The position numbers were made by a program, and so were the translations under genes. From Desulfomicrobium sp. ZS1 (GTDB lineage Bacteria; Desulfobacterota; Desulfovibrionia; Desulfovibrionales; Desulfomicrobiaceae), in the NCBI RefSeq assembly GCF_024204645.1, contig NZ_CP100351.1:1922001-1986000 (forward strand): 64,000 bases of DNA. Direction: 5' to 3'. How positions within the stretch are numbered: position 1 is the stretch's first letter; every line of letters begins with the position of its first letter. Under the pieces are notes generated by a model that was not told the origin of the DNA, did no database searches, and worked only from the letters and a program-made list of their open reading frames with translations. Positions 26,623-35,381 of this stretch are shown piece by piece.

Positions 26623-27976
26623 ACCCTTCCTGCGGCTCCATCCCGAGCGGCTCCGTCCCGAGCGGCTCCATCCCGAGCGGCTCCACCCCGAGCCGCTCCC
26701 ACTGCTCCCGCGCCTCGGCCTGCGCCGTGGCGATGCGCTCGGCTTCCCACGGTTCGATGACCAGGGCCTCGGCCACCAGCTGCCAGATGTATTTCACCTC
26801 GTAGGTGCAGTCGGGATAGAATTTGGGGATGCGGCGCATGATCTGGTCGCGGCAGTTTGAGCAGCCCACGACCACCACGTCCGCGCCCGAATCCTTGATC
26901 TGCTGATATTTGTAGCGCGCGTGCCAGGCCGACTGCTGTTCAAAGGGCATGGGCCACATGCCGCCGCCCGCGCCGCAACAAAAATTCTTCTCCCGCGTCG
27001 GGGTCATTTCCACGAAATCATCGACGCAGGCCGCCACGATCTCGCGCGGCTCGTCGAAAAAGCCGCGTCCATAGTGCGCGGCCAGCTCACGGCCGTGCTT
27101 GCAGGAGTCATGATAGGTGAAACGCTTGCCCTTGTGGACGTTCTTGTCCAGGCGGATGCGCCCCTGGCGGATGAGATCCAGCAAATAATCGTAGAGATAG
27201 ACATACCCCACGGCATTGTCCGGATTCTCCGCCGCCAGCGCACTCATGCCCTTGCGGCAGCCATAGGACCCGCCGCCGCAATCCGGCATGATCATGGTTT
27301 TTATGGCGTTTGAGCGCATGTATTCGATCTTGCGCCGCGCGAGTTCCCTGTTTCCTTCGTAGTTGCCGGTGAAGAGCGCCCAGTCCACGGCCTCCCAGCC
27401 TTCCGACGGCACAGTCCAGTTCTCGCAGGCGGCATAGAAGATCTTCCACCACCAGAACTGGTCCTCGAAATCGCCGTACACTTCCTTGGAATTGGGAAAA
27501 AAGAGGATGTCCGCGCCCGCCCGGTCCACCGGCACGTAAAAGCCGGGGCATTCCTCGGCCAGGTCCGCGCCCAGATCGCGCATGCCTTCGAGGTATTCCT
27601 CGCGGCTGATGGCCAGATTGTTGCCCGTGGCCAGATTGTTGGCCATGCCCTTGTGCAGGGAGCCCGGCACCGCCTCGCGCGGGCGCAGGCTCTTCATGTG
27701 GCCCATGACGGAAGGGATGTCGATGCCCGCCGGACAAACCCCGGCGCAGCGTCCGCAGCCCGTGCACAGCCAGGGAAAATCCGACGCAACGACCTCGTCG
27801 ACCAGGCCGTTGGCCAGCATGCGCATGACCTTGCGCGTATCCCACCCCGCCATGCCGGGCGTGCCGGTGACCGGACAGCCATTGGCGCAGGACCCGCAGA
27901 CCATGCAGGACGAAAAATCAAAGCGCTCCAAAAAGGAGCGCAGATCCGTACTCATAAAAGATGAAGAGGTACTCAC
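26621..27976 (-). CDS. Heterodisulfide-reductase-type (HdrD-like) iron-sulfur protein
   Basis: 451 residues. Two [4Fe-4S] motifs lie near the N-terminus (CMVCGSCANGCP about 24-35, CTGCGRCAGVCP about 71-82), followed by two CCG domains (YHDSCKHG...CCGAGGG near 300-345, and CSNCRD near 378). This is the architecture of HdrD/DsrK-like subunits that reduce disulfides or pass electrons between carriers. No membrane partner is adjacent. The start is a GTG at 27976 with AAGGA 5 nt upstream; an ATG seven codons in is the alternative. The C-terminus ends in a repeated EPLGx tail encoded by a 15-bp tandem repeat. Confidence 0.85.
   Translation of the reverse strand: MSTSSSFMSTDLRSFLERFDFSSCMVCGSCANGCPVTGTPGMAGWDTRKVMRMLANGLVDEVVASDFPWLCTGCGRCAGVCPAGIDIPSVMGHMKSLRPREAVPGSLHKGMANNLATGNNLAISREEYLEGMRDLGADLAEECPGFYVPVDRAGADILFFPNSKEVYGDFEDQFWWWKIFYAACENWTVPSEGWEAVDWALFTGNYEGNRELARRKIEYMRSNAIKTMIMPDCGGGSYGCRKGMSALAAENPDNAVGYVYLYDYLLDLIRQGRIRLDKNVHKGKRFTYHDSCKHGRELAAHYGRGFFDEPREIVAACVDDFVEMTPTREKNFCCGAGGGMWPMPFEQQSAWHARYKYQQIKDSGADVVVVGCSNCRDQIMRRIPKFYPDCTYEVKYIWQLVAEALVIEPWEAERIATAQAEAREQWERLGVEPLGMEPLGTEPLGMEPQEG
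26633..26692 (-). repeat. Four 15-bp tandem repeats in the 3' end of the HdrD-like gene
   Basis: The unit CGGCTCCATCCCGAG occurs four times with single-base changes. It encodes a repeated EPLG(M/T/V) pentapeptide at the C-terminus. The 15-bp unit keeps the reading frame, so copy number can vary without breaking the gene. Confidence 0.85.
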
Positions 27977-28259
27977 AACTATCCTTACCCGACACTGACC
28001 ATCACATCCAGATTCAAAAAGTATCTTTCAGTAATATTCACAAGTCAACAAATTATGTTCGTTTTCGAAAATATGAATACCTCAAGAGGCTCCGACCCTC
28101 CTTCCAAGCCGCTGTAACGCTCAAGATGCGCGCAACTCATTATTCAAAAGCGAAATGCATATTAATCAGTACACACGGGCCCCGCGCTCTTGAACTCATA
28201 ACGATTTCAATCTATACGCACTTTTGACAATGTCCCACCTTCACCTCCAAGGATTGTTC
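27977..28259 (+). other. Divergent intergenic region, AT-richer than its neighbours
   Basis: 280 bp between the HdrD-like gene and the nitrilase. An open frame near its right end encodes SKAKCILISTHGPRA, recalling the ISTHG of the CHAT-like remnant at 25140-25414, and the DNA ATCAGTACNCACGG is shared by both places. No credible gene is seen. Confidence 0.35.
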
Positions 28260-29045
28260 ATGCGTATCGGACTTGCCACCGCCCCCGTTCCCGAGTCCCT
28301 GGAGCATTCGCTTCAGAATATCCTCGATTTCATGGACCAGGCCGCATCTTTCGATGTGGACCTGCTCTGTTTTCCCGAAGCCTATCTGCCCGGAATGCGC
28401 GGGCAGCATTTTTCCATCCCCTTGTGCGAACAAGCCGAACTGCGTGACGCTCTGGATCAGGTCTGCAAGGCATCGGCCAGTCACGAGTTGGGGGTCATCC
28501 TGCCCATGGAGTGGCCTTCGGAGCAGGGACGCTACAACCTGGTGCAGGTCATATCGCCCGAAGGAAAGATCATGGGGCGGCAGTGCAAGACCCAACTCGA
28601 CCCGGGCGAAGAGGGGCTTTATATTCCCGGCAGGGGACGGCAGATTTTTGAAATCAACGGGGTCAAATTCGGCGTGGCCATCTGCCACGAGGGATGGCGC
28701 TATCCGGAAACCGTGCGCTGGGCCGCCTGCCGGGGAGCGAAGATCGTCTTTCATCCCCAATGCACAGGCAGCAATACGGCCGGACGCACCCCCCAGGGAT
28801 GGGGAGATCCTGACGGGCCCTATTACGAGATGGCCATGGTCTGCCGCAGCGTTGAAAACGGCATCTATTTCGCCAGCGTGAACTATGCCCTGAATTTCCA
28901 GGATTCGGCCACCAGCCTGGTCTCGCCGGAAGGTTCGTGTCTGGCTCACCAGCCCTACGGGCAGCCGGGACTTCTGGTCCAACAGCTGGAGCTGGAACTG
29001 GCCACGGGTCTGCCGGCCAGACGCTACGCGCCGGACCGCTATTAG
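28260..29045 (+). CDS. Carbon-nitrogen hydrolase (nitrilase superfamily)
   Basis: 261 residues from the ATG at 28260, with AAGGA 6-7 nt upstream; a start 12 codons earlier has no ribosome site. The Glu-Lys-Cys triad is complete: Glu in LLCFPEAYLPG, Lys in RQCKTQLDPGEEG and Cys in VAICHEGWRYPE. It hydrolyses a C-N bond of an amide or carbamoyl compound in the cytoplasm. The exact substrate is not evident, and its neighbours are unrelated, so it is probably a single gene. It converges on the sigma54 regulator with 9 bp between the stops. Confidence 0.85.
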   Translation: MRIGLATAPVPESLEHSLQNILDFMDQAASFDVDLLCFPEAYLPGMRGQHFSIPLCEQAELRDALDQVCKASASHELGVILPMEWPSEQGRYNLVQVISPEGKIMGRQCKTQLDPGEEGLYIPGRGRQIFEINGVKFGVAICHEGWRYPETVRWAACRGAKIVFHPQCTGSNTAGRTPQGWGDPDGPYYEMAMVCRSVENGIYFASVNYALNFQDSATSLVSPEGSCLAHQPYGQPGLLVQQLELELATGLPARRYAPDRY

Positions 29046-29054
29046 GCCGCACCC

Positions 29055-30392
29055 TTACGAATCCAGCCCAAACTTCTTCATCTTGCTGCGCAGGGTGACC
29101 CGCGTCACCCCCAGCACGCGCGCGGCCTCGCTCTTGTTGTTGCCCACCTGCTCCAGAGTGCGTGCAATTGCCTCGCGCTCCGCGTCCTCCAACGACAGGC
29201 CCACCGCCGGACCATTCACCGGCTTTTCAGCCTCGCGCATATTTGCGGGCAGGTCGTTCTCCGTGACAAATTCACCGGGCGAGAGAATGACGGCGCGCTC
29301 CACCACATTTTCCAGCTCACGCACGTTTCCCGGCCAGTCGTAATGCAGCATCAGGTCCATGACCCTGGGCGTAAAACCGCGATAGGTCTTGCTGTTGCGC
29401 TGCGCAAAACGATGCAAAAAATGCTTGGCCAATAGCGGAATGTCCTCGGGCCTCTCCCTTAAAGCGGGGACGCGCAGGGCGATGACGTTCAAGCGGTAGT
29501 ACAAATCTTCGCGAAAACCGCCAGCGCGCACCTCGGCCTCCAGGTCGCGGTTGGTGGCGGCGAGCACCCGTACATCGACACGGATGGATCTATCGCTGCC
29601 CAGGCGCTGCACCTCGCCCTGCTGCAAGGCGCGCAGAAGCTTGGCTTGCAGCGCGGGAGCCATCTCCCCAATTTCGTCCAGAAAGAGGGTGCCCCCGTCG
29701 GCCTGCACGAACCGTCCGTCCCGCTGTCGCTGCGCGCCTGTGTACGCCCCTTTTTCGTGCCCGAAGAGTTCGCTCTCCAGCAGATTTTCCGCGAGCGCCG
29801 CACAATTGACCGTGACCAGTTGTCTGGCTTTGCGCGGACTCCCCTCGTGCAGCGCCTTGGCCACCAGTTCCTTGCCCGTGCCGGATTCGCCCAGGATGAG
29901 GACTGAAGCTTCGGACGGTGCCACGGCCCGGATCATGGCGGCGAGTTCGCGCATGGGGGGCGAGTCGCCGATCATCTCCGAAACCGGATCAGCCTCGCCG
30001 CGTGAGACCAGCACCGAACGGTGGGCCATGCCCTGCTCCAATGCCCGCGTGAGGCCCTGGCGCAGTTCATCAAAATCAAGCGGCTTGTGCAAATAGTCCA
30101 GCGCTCCGGCTTTCAGGGCCTGGACCGCGACGTCCACGGAAGAATACGCGGTCATGATCAGCACGGGCAGGTAGGGATTGTAGCTCTTTATCCGGCGCAG
30201 GGCCTCTATCCCGTCCACTTCGGCCATGCGCACGTCGGTCAGGACCACGTCGTAGGCCCGCTCGCGCACCCTGGCTACGGCCATGGCTCCGTCATCCGCC
30301 GTATCGACCTCATATCCCCAGCTGCCGAGCATGGCCACGAGCATGGTCATGTGGGCCCGGTCATCATCAACCACCAGAATTCGCGCCGTCAT
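29055..30392 (-). CDS. Sigma54-dependent response regulator, NtrC/ZraR type
   Basis: 445 residues. The receiver (1-120) has the phospho-Asp in VVLTDVRMAEVDG. The AAA+ domain has Walker A GESGTGKELVA, sigma54-contact loop GAYTGA and Walker B GTLFLDEIGEM. The Fis-type helix-turn-helix is at the end (AARVLGVTRVTLRSKMKKFGL). Its start overlaps the kinase stop by 4 bp, so the two are cotranscribed and translationally coupled. Sigma54 promoter candidates precede both the kinase gene (31836-31851) and the nearby zraP-like gene (32408-32423), which makes self-activation and control of zraP likely. The ZraR assignment rests on this context. Confidence 0.9.
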   Translation of the reverse strand: MTARILVVDDDRAHMTMLVAMLGSWGYEVDTADDGAMAVARVRERAYDVVLTDVRMAEVDGIEALRRIKSYNPYLPVLIMTAYSSVDVAVQALKAGALDYLHKPLDFDELRQGLTRALEQGMAHRSVLVSRGEADPVSEMIGDSPPMRELAAMIRAVAPSEASVLILGESGTGKELVAKALHEGSPRKARQLVTVNCAALAENLLESELFGHEKGAYTGAQRQRDGRFVQADGGTLFLDEIGEMAPALQAKLLRALQQGEVQRLGSDRSIRVDVRVLAATNRDLEAEVRAGGFREDLYYRLNVIALRVPALRERPEDIPLLAKHFLHRFAQRNSKTYRGFTPRVMDLMLHYDWPGNVRELENVVERAVILSPGEFVTENDLPANMREAEKPVNGPAVGLSLEDAEREAIARTLEQVGNNKSEAARVLGVTRVTLRSKMKKFGLDS

Positions 30393-31741
30393 CGGCGTTC
30401 TCCTTTTAAAGGCAGATCAAGAATCACTTGCGTGCCCTGCCCCGGCTCGGAAGTTACCCGCACCTGGCCGCCATGGGCCGTCATCATGGTTCGCACCGTG
30501 GCCAGCCCCAGGCCCGTACCCTGATTCTTGGTCGTGAAGTACGGATCGAAAATCCTGTCCAGATCCTGCGCAGGGATTCCGTGGCCCGTATCGGCCACGC
30601 GCAATTCCAGCCGATCCTTCACGCGCTGGGCGGAAACGGTCAGGGTGCCGCCCTGCGGCATGGCCTGGATGGCGTTCAGGAACAGGTTCAGCAGAATCTG
30701 CAGCATGCGGTCCGGATCAAGGGGCAGCGCTTCAAGCTCCGCGATGCGCAGTTGCACGGCAATGCCCTTGCTGCTGCAATCTCCCTCCACGAGTTTCAGG
30801 GCGTGCTGGACAAGATCGGACACAACGGTGGGCGCAAGGCGCAGCTCCGAAGGGTGGGTCAGCTCCAGAAGTTCGGTCACGACCCGGTTCAAACGGTCGA
30901 CCTCGCCGATCATGACCTCGGCCAATTCCCGATCCTGCGTCCCGGCTTTGAATTTGGCGCCGAAATAGGTGGCAAACCCCTTGATGGAACTCAAAGGATT
31001 GCGGATCTCGTGGGCCACTCCGGCAGCCAGGGTGCCGAGCGCGGCCAGGCGTTCCTGCCTGGCCACCTCCCGTTCGAGACCGGCCACCTTGCGCCGCCAG
31101 AAAAGCGTGACCGCCCCGGCAAAGGCCAGGGCCAGGCCAAGACCACCGGCCATGGCCAGGGTCAAAACATCCTTGCGTTCGGCACGCAGATAGAGCGAGG
31201 CGTCAAGGCCCACGGCAATAAGCGTGCGTTCTTCGGGTGGATGCAGAAAAGTGTTGTGTTCCATACCCCCTTGCATGGTGCGCCGGGGTGGGCGCGAGTA
31301 GCGATAAACCACAAAGAGCGGCTCCTCGCCGGGCCGGATGATCGACCACGCAGGATCGAAAGAGGCAGGCAAGGCCGTCAGCGCTTCCGCGGTGACGCCG
31401 CTGCCGGGCTCGGCCTCGCTCAAGGCCTCGAACCTCCCCTGGGCATCGACCAGTCCCAAAAAGCGCAGATCTCCCTGCCGAATCATCTCATCCATAAGAA
31501 ATCGCAGGCGAAACTGCCGCCCCTCCTGACCGCGCATGCCCATGCGACGGGCGGCCTCCACGGACCGGATCAATGTCTCGCCCTGGGTGGTCAGAATGCG
31601 GGCGATGGTGCGCTGCTCCCGCGCCCGCCCCTGCACGGCGAGCCAGATCAGGATCACGGCCGCCAGCACCGCCGGCACAAAAAGGACCAGGCCGCGCCGT
31701 CGCCAGAAGATGGATGTCGAAAAGGGAGCCTGATTCTGCAT
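30389..31741 (-). CDS. Sensor histidine kinase, ZraS/HydH type
   Basis: 450 residues. The frame stays open far upstream through the opposite MazG-like gene, but the real start is the ATG at 31741 (MQNQAPFSTS), just before the first membrane segment (LVLFVPAVLAAVILIWLAV). A periplasmic domain of about 150 residues and a second membrane segment (LTLAMAGGLGLALAFAGAVTLFW) follow, then HisKA with the phospho-His in GVAHEIRNPLSSIKGFATYF and an ATPase domain (VADTGHGIP, GTGLGLATV). The periplasmic sensor fits ZraS, which responds to zinc or envelope stress (family knowledge). It is coupled to the downstream regulator. Confidence 0.9.
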   Translation of the reverse strand: MQNQAPFSTSIFWRRRGLVLFVPAVLAAVILIWLAVQGRAREQRTIARILTTQGETLIRSVEAARRMGMRGQEGRQFRLRFLMDEMIRQGDLRFLGLVDAQGRFEALSEAEPGSGVTAEALTALPASFDPAWSIIRPGEEPLFVVYRYSRPPRRTMQGGMEHNTFLHPPEERTLIAVGLDASLYLRAERKDVLTLAMAGGLGLALAFAGAVTLFWRRKVAGLEREVARQERLAALGTLAAGVAHEIRNPLSSIKGFATYFGAKFKAGTQDRELAEVMIGEVDRLNRVVTELLELTHPSELRLAPTVVSDLVQHALKLVEGDCSSKGIAVQLRIAELEALPLDPDRMLQILLNLFLNAIQAMPQGGTLTVSAQRVKDRLELRVADTGHGIPAQDLDRIFDPYFTTKNQGTGLGLATVRTMMTAHGGQVRVTSEPGQGTQVILDLPLKGERR

Positions 31742-31835
31742 TGCCCGCGCCGTCCTTAAAGCAAGACATGCCCGGCACGCCTTGCGGTCTGTTGGTGATC
31801 CGTAAACATGAAAACTATCAACGAAGCCCATTTCT

Positions 31836-31851
31836 AGCAAATACCCTGCCT
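31836..31851 (-). promoter_or_regulatory. Sigma54 promoter candidate for the zraSR-like operon
   Basis: The minus strand reads AGGCAGGGTATTTGCT. GGCA at -24 and TTGCT at -12 have the exact spacing; the first T and the C of the -24 box differ from consensus. The expected start lies about 85 nt upstream of the kinase ATG. Confidence 0.55.
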
Positions 31852-31939
31852 GACCGAAACGGACTTTGAAAATGCATCCGTCACGGACGCATTGCCACCC
31901 AGGGCAGGATTTCGTAGGCAGTCCAAAAAGGAGCGTTTC

Positions 31940-32269
31940 GTGAGCCTCAATCAACTGCAGGAAGACGTCGATGCCTGGGTAAAAACAATCGGGGTCCGTT
32001 ATTTTTCCGAACTGACCAACCTCGGCATTCTGATGGAAGAGGTCGGCGAAGTGGCCCGTATCATGACCCGCCGTTACGGGGATCAAAGTTTCAAGGAAAA
32101 CGAGAAAAACGATCTGGGCGACGAACTGGCCGATGTCCTGTTTGTGCTGACCTGCATCGCCAACCAGACAGGAGTCGACCTGACGGAGTCCATGCGCCGC
32201 AACCTGGAAAAGAAAACCCTGCGCGACACGAATCGCCACCGGAACAATCCAAAACTGCATTCGTCCTGA
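31940..32269 (+). CDS. MazG-like nucleotide pyrophosphohydrolase
   Basis: 109 residues from a GTG at 31940 with a perfect AAGGAG 6 nt upstream. The metal-binding ExxE...ExxD pattern of all-alpha NTP pyrophosphatases is intact: MEEVGEVARI near residue 33 and GDELADVLFVLTCIANQTGVDL near 60-80. It should cleave a nucleoside triphosphate to the monophosphate and pyrophosphate, a housekeeping or stress function. It lies between the zraSR-like operon and the zraP-like gene and is divergent from the kinase. Whether it belongs to the same regulon cannot be told from sequence. Confidence 0.85.
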   Translation: MSLNQLQEDVDAWVKTIGVRYFSELTNLGILMEEVGEVARIMTRRYGDQSFKENEKNDLGDELADVLFVLTCIANQTGVDLTESMRRNLEKKTLRDTNRHRNNPKLHSS

Positions 32270-32272
32270 AAC

Positions 32273-32317
32273 TGGTCAGGTTCTAACCAGACACGTGCAA
32301 CAGGTGGTCAGATTCTA
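32273..32317 (+). promoter_or_regulatory. Paired 13-bp repeats, putative activator sites for the zraP-like gene
   Basis: TGGTCAGGTTCTA (32273-32285) and TGGTCAGATTCTA (32305-32317) differ at one base and are 32 bp apart, about three helical turns. They lie 91-135 bp upstream of the -24 element at 32408, a normal enhancer distance. The first copy also forms a CTGGT-N9-ACCAG inverted repeat. Confidence 0.55.
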
Positions 32318-32407
32318 TCCGTCGTCACGGGGCTTAAAACGCGACAAACACCGCACGAATTATTTAAACAATCAACAAAACAAATAGTTAGACATAAAAA
32401 GTCACTC

Positions 32408-32423
32408 TGGCACGGCACTTGAT
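32408..32423 (+). promoter_or_regulatory. Sigma54 promoter of the zraP-like gene
   Basis: TGGCACGGCACTTGAT: a perfect -24 TGGCACG, and TTGA in place of TTGC at -12, with exact spacing. The start would be near 32435, about 35 nt before the ATG. Confidence 0.7.
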
Positions 32424-32468
32424 ATCCTCTCTGGTACAATCGGCACTTAAAACCATTCGGAGGATCTC

Positions 32469-33017
32469 ATGAAAAGAACGACACTCATCGCAATCCTGGC
32501 TATTTTCGGCATCATCGCACTCAGCACCCTGACCTTCGCCGGCCCCATGCGCGGCAAGGGAATGCGCGGCGACTGCCCGGGCTGGAATCAGAACCCCGCC
32601 GTGCAGCAGCTGACCCAGGAAAAGCAGGACCAGCTCAAGAGCATTTTGGACGAACACCGCAAAGAAATGACTCCCATGCATAATGCCATGTGGGAGAAAC
32701 GCACCCTGCTCAAAGCATTGTCCGCAAACCCCAACACCAAGCCCGAAACCATCACCGCCCTGGTTGACGAATTGAGCGACCTGCGCGCCCAGGCACAGAC
32801 CAAGCGCGAGGCCCTGCAGTCCCGGGTGAGCAAGGAAATCGGCATTGATCTGCCCATGGGTTTTGGAATGGATGAGCGCAGAGGCATGGGTGGACGCGGC
32901 CACGGCGACTTCGGCCAGCGCGGCATGCGCCAAGGCATGGGCCAAGGCATGGGACAGGGCATGGGCCAAGGCATGAACCCGGAACTGGACGCCGCTCCCG
33001 GCGCTCCGGATGCCTAA
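32469..33017 (+). CDS. zraP: Periplasmic Spy/CpxP superfamily protein, ZraP-like
   Basis: 182 residues. A signal peptide (MKRTTLIAILAIFGIIAL...TFA, about 24 residues) precedes a helical core with the family-type LTQEKQDQLKSILDEHRKEM and a long second helix. The C-terminus is rich in Gly, Met, Gln and His, with four GQGM-type repeats, and may bind metal. ZraP is a zinc-binding periplasmic chaperone that feeds back on ZraS (family knowledge). The nearby ZraSR-like pair, the sigma54 promoter and paired upstream repeats all support this identity. GGAGG lies 5-6 nt before the ATG. Confidence 0.82.
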   Translation: MKRTTLIAILAIFGIIALSTLTFAGPMRGKGMRGDCPGWNQNPAVQQLTQEKQDQLKSILDEHRKEMTPMHNAMWEKRTLLKALSANPNTKPETITALVDELSDLRAQAQTKREALQSRVSKEIGIDLPMGFGMDERRGMGGRGHGDFGQRGMRQGMGQGMGQGMGQGMNPELDAAPGAPDA

Positions 33018-33060
33018 CGTCCTATCCAGCTGCATCACGCGCAGAGCAGACACAGTCTCA

Positions 33061-33084
33061 GGCGGCCTCCGGGCCGCCTTTTTT
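33061..33084 (+). terminator. Rho-independent terminator after the zraP-like gene
   Basis: GGCGGCC, TCC, GGGCCGCC and then six T, 43 bp after the stop. Confidence 0.92.
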
Positions 33085-33125
33085 GTTCTTGCCCACATGA
33101 CTCTGGGAGCCTATAGGCCCGAACC

Positions 33126-34943
33126 ATGAGCCTTTTTTCCAGCAAATCCCTACCCCAGCCCAAATTCCTGCCCATGACCCGCGCCGAAATGGATGCGCTC
33201 GGCTGGGATGAACTCGATGTGCTCCTGGTCAGCGGCGACGCCTATGTGGACCACCCATCCTTTGCCATGGCCCTGCTCGGACGCACGCTGGTAGCACACG
33301 GACTGCGCACCGGGATCATCACCCAGCCGCGCTGGGACGGCCCGGAGGATTTGCTCGCCATGGGCCGCCCACGCCTGTTCGCGGGTGTCTCGGCCGGGGC
33401 CATCGACTCCATGCTCGCCCACTATACCGCTTTTCGCAAAAAACGATCCGAAGACGCCTACACGCCGGGCGGCAGGGCCGGAGCCAGGCCCAACCGGGCG
33501 TGCATCGTCTACACCAACCTGCTGCGCCGCGCCTTTCCCGGCCTGACCGTGATTCTGGGCGGAATCGAGGCATCCTTGCGCCGCATCACGCATTACGATT
33601 TCTGGACCGACGCCCTGCGCAAGCCCATCCTCCTCGACGCCAAGGCCGACGCCGTAGTCTACGGAATGGGCGAGCGGGCTATCATCGACATCGCGGACCG
33701 GCTCGCGGCGGGCCGGGACATCCTGGGCATCCCCGGCACCGTGACCGTGGGAGAGAATTTTCCAGCTGAAATCGAGCTACCCAGCCACGAAGACATGCTC
33801 GCCGATCCCAAGGAATTGATGCGGGCCACGCTGCTGCTCGAAAAGCAGGTCCATGACGGCACGGACTGGGCCGTACAGCGCGTCGCCAACCGCGCCATCC
33901 TTGTCGCGCCCCCGGCTACGCCCCTGACCACCGCGGAAATGGACACGATCTACGCCCTGCCCTTCGCCCGCAAGGCTCATCCCGGCTACCTTCTGCCCAT
34001 CCCGTCCGAAGAGATGATCCGCGACTCAGTGACCAGCCACAGGGGCTGCGGCGGAGGGTGCTCGTTCTGCACCCTGGCCCTGCACCAGGGTCGGCGCATC
34101 TCCTCGCGCAGCCGGGCTTCCATCCTCGACGAGGTCCGGCGCATGGCCGCAAGCCCGGACTTCAAGGGCCATGTCTCCGATGTCGGCGGCCCCAGCGCCA
34201 ACATGTGGGGGGCAAGCTGCGCCAAGGAAGGACAGCCTTGCAAGCGCCCCAGTTGCATGACTCCGACCGTCTGTCCGCACTTTCGCATGGACCAGAAAGC
34301 GCACCTCGATCTGCTGCGTACCCTGCGCCGCACGCCCGGAGTGCGCGGAGTGCGCGTGGCCAGCGGCGTGCGCTTCGACCTGGCCTTGAAAGACATGGAC
34401 GCCCTTGGCGGCTATCTGCGCGAATTCGTGGGCGGGCAGCTGAAAATCGCGCCCGAGCATGTCTGCGATCATGTGCTGCGGCTGATGCGCAAGCCCGGCA
34501 ACCGCGTCTTCGAGGAATTTTTGACGATCTTTGACCGCGAATCCAAGCGCGCGGGCAAGGAGCAATACGTCATCCCCTACCTGATGAGCGCCTTCCCGGG
34601 CACCACCGATGACGACATGCACGCCCTTGCCCGCTGGCTCGGCAGCCGGGGCTGGAAGCCCAAGCAGGTGCAGTGCTTCATCCCTATCCCCGGAGCAGTG
34701 GCCACGGCCATGTACCACGCGGGCATCACCCCGGAAGGAAAGCCCGTCCATGTGCCGCGCACCGACGAAGAGCGGCTGCGCCAACATCGCATCCTGCTCC
34801 CGCCTGAGGACAGAGGCGCCAAACGTCCCAAGGACACGCAGCGCGAATCTCACCCGAAAAGCTGTCCCGGCCGATGCCCTGCGCCTTCGCGCAATCCCCT
34901 GCCCCGTCCCGGCAAGAAAAAGCCGGGCCGCAAAAAGAAATAA
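33126..34943 (+). CDS. ygiQ: YgiQ family radical SAM protein
   Basis: 605 residues. An N-terminal B12-binding-like region (DVLLVSGDAYVDHPSFAMALLGR) precedes the radical SAM domain with its cluster motif RGCGGGCSFCTLALHQGR near residue 310. A cysteine-rich stretch (CAKEGQPCKRPSCMTPTVCPHF near 362) is typical of this family. The C-terminus is basic and proline-rich (GRCPAPSRNPLPRPGKKKPGRKKK). YgiQ proteins are conserved but their reaction is not established as far as I recall. It lies between two terminated units and is probably a single gene. Confidence 0.93.
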   Translation: MSLFSSKSLPQPKFLPMTRAEMDALGWDELDVLLVSGDAYVDHPSFAMALLGRTLVAHGLRTGIITQPRWDGPEDLLAMGRPRLFAGVSAGAIDSMLAHYTAFRKKRSEDAYTPGGRAGARPNRACIVYTNLLRRAFPGLTVILGGIEASLRRITHYDFWTDALRKPILLDAKADAVVYGMGERAIIDIADRLAAGRDILGIPGTVTVGENFPAEIELPSHEDMLADPKELMRATLLLEKQVHDGTDWAVQRVANRAILVAPPATPLTTAEMDTIYALPFARKAHPGYLLPIPSEEMIRDSVTSHRGCGGGCSFCTLALHQGRRISSRSRASILDEVRRMAASPDFKGHVSDVGGPSANMWGASCAKEGQPCKRPSCMTPTVCPHFRMDQKAHLDLLRTLRRTPGVRGVRVASGVRFDLALKDMDALGGYLREFVGGQLKIAPEHVCDHVLRLMRKPGNRVFEEFLTIFDRESKRAGKEQYVIPYLMSAFPGTTDDDMHALARWLGSRGWKPKQVQCFIPIPGAVATAMYHAGITPEGKPVHVPRTDEERLRQHRILLPPEDRGAKRPKDTQRESHPKSCPGRCPAPSRNPLPRPGKKKPGRKKK

Positions 34944-35381
34944 AATCGCTCTGGTATCTGCAGACCGCTGACCGCCTTACGCCTCCCTTTGCGCAGCACG
35001 CCTGCCGGGGGAGACTTTTTTGCGCTCCTATTTTTTTGTGCACACTTTTCAAGAAGTGAATTGTCTTTTTTAAGATTAGGCTGTAATATCAAATAGAAGA
35101 AGATTTTTGACTGGGCCAAACCCTTGCCGGCAGGCAGGACAAGGCCAAGGGCGACCAGGATCGTGTCGCCAATTGATTTTTTTTTGAGAACATGAAGAGA
35201 ATAACTTCCCATAGTTCTTGATTTTTATTATGAAGTTCTGAATTTTCATGGCGGATCGCGTCTTTTGCCCCAAGCCCTTGCTTCGGACCTGACCCGGTCT
35301 GCCAGGAACAATTACCCCGGCGTCCATGACCCATCCCTTCGAGGATCATGAGTTTTCACGAATCGCAATCTGGAGCGAACA
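34944..35381. other. Intergenic region, nothing firmly recognised
   Basis: About 440 bp. Minus-strand frames here encode short stretches such as HENSELHNKNQELWEV, which could be a coiled-coil relic, but no single credible gene, ribosome site or terminator emerges. A leader for the downstream HU/IHF gene probably lies at the right end. Confidence 0.4.

Noticed and set aside
31742-32260. N-terminal extension of the ZraS-like kinase
   Set aside because: The extra residues are antisense to the MazG-like gene and precede a clean start just before the first membrane segment.
34944-35381. Minus-strand frames suggesting a kinase or coiled-coil fragment
   Set aside because: The similarity is split over frames and too weak to call.
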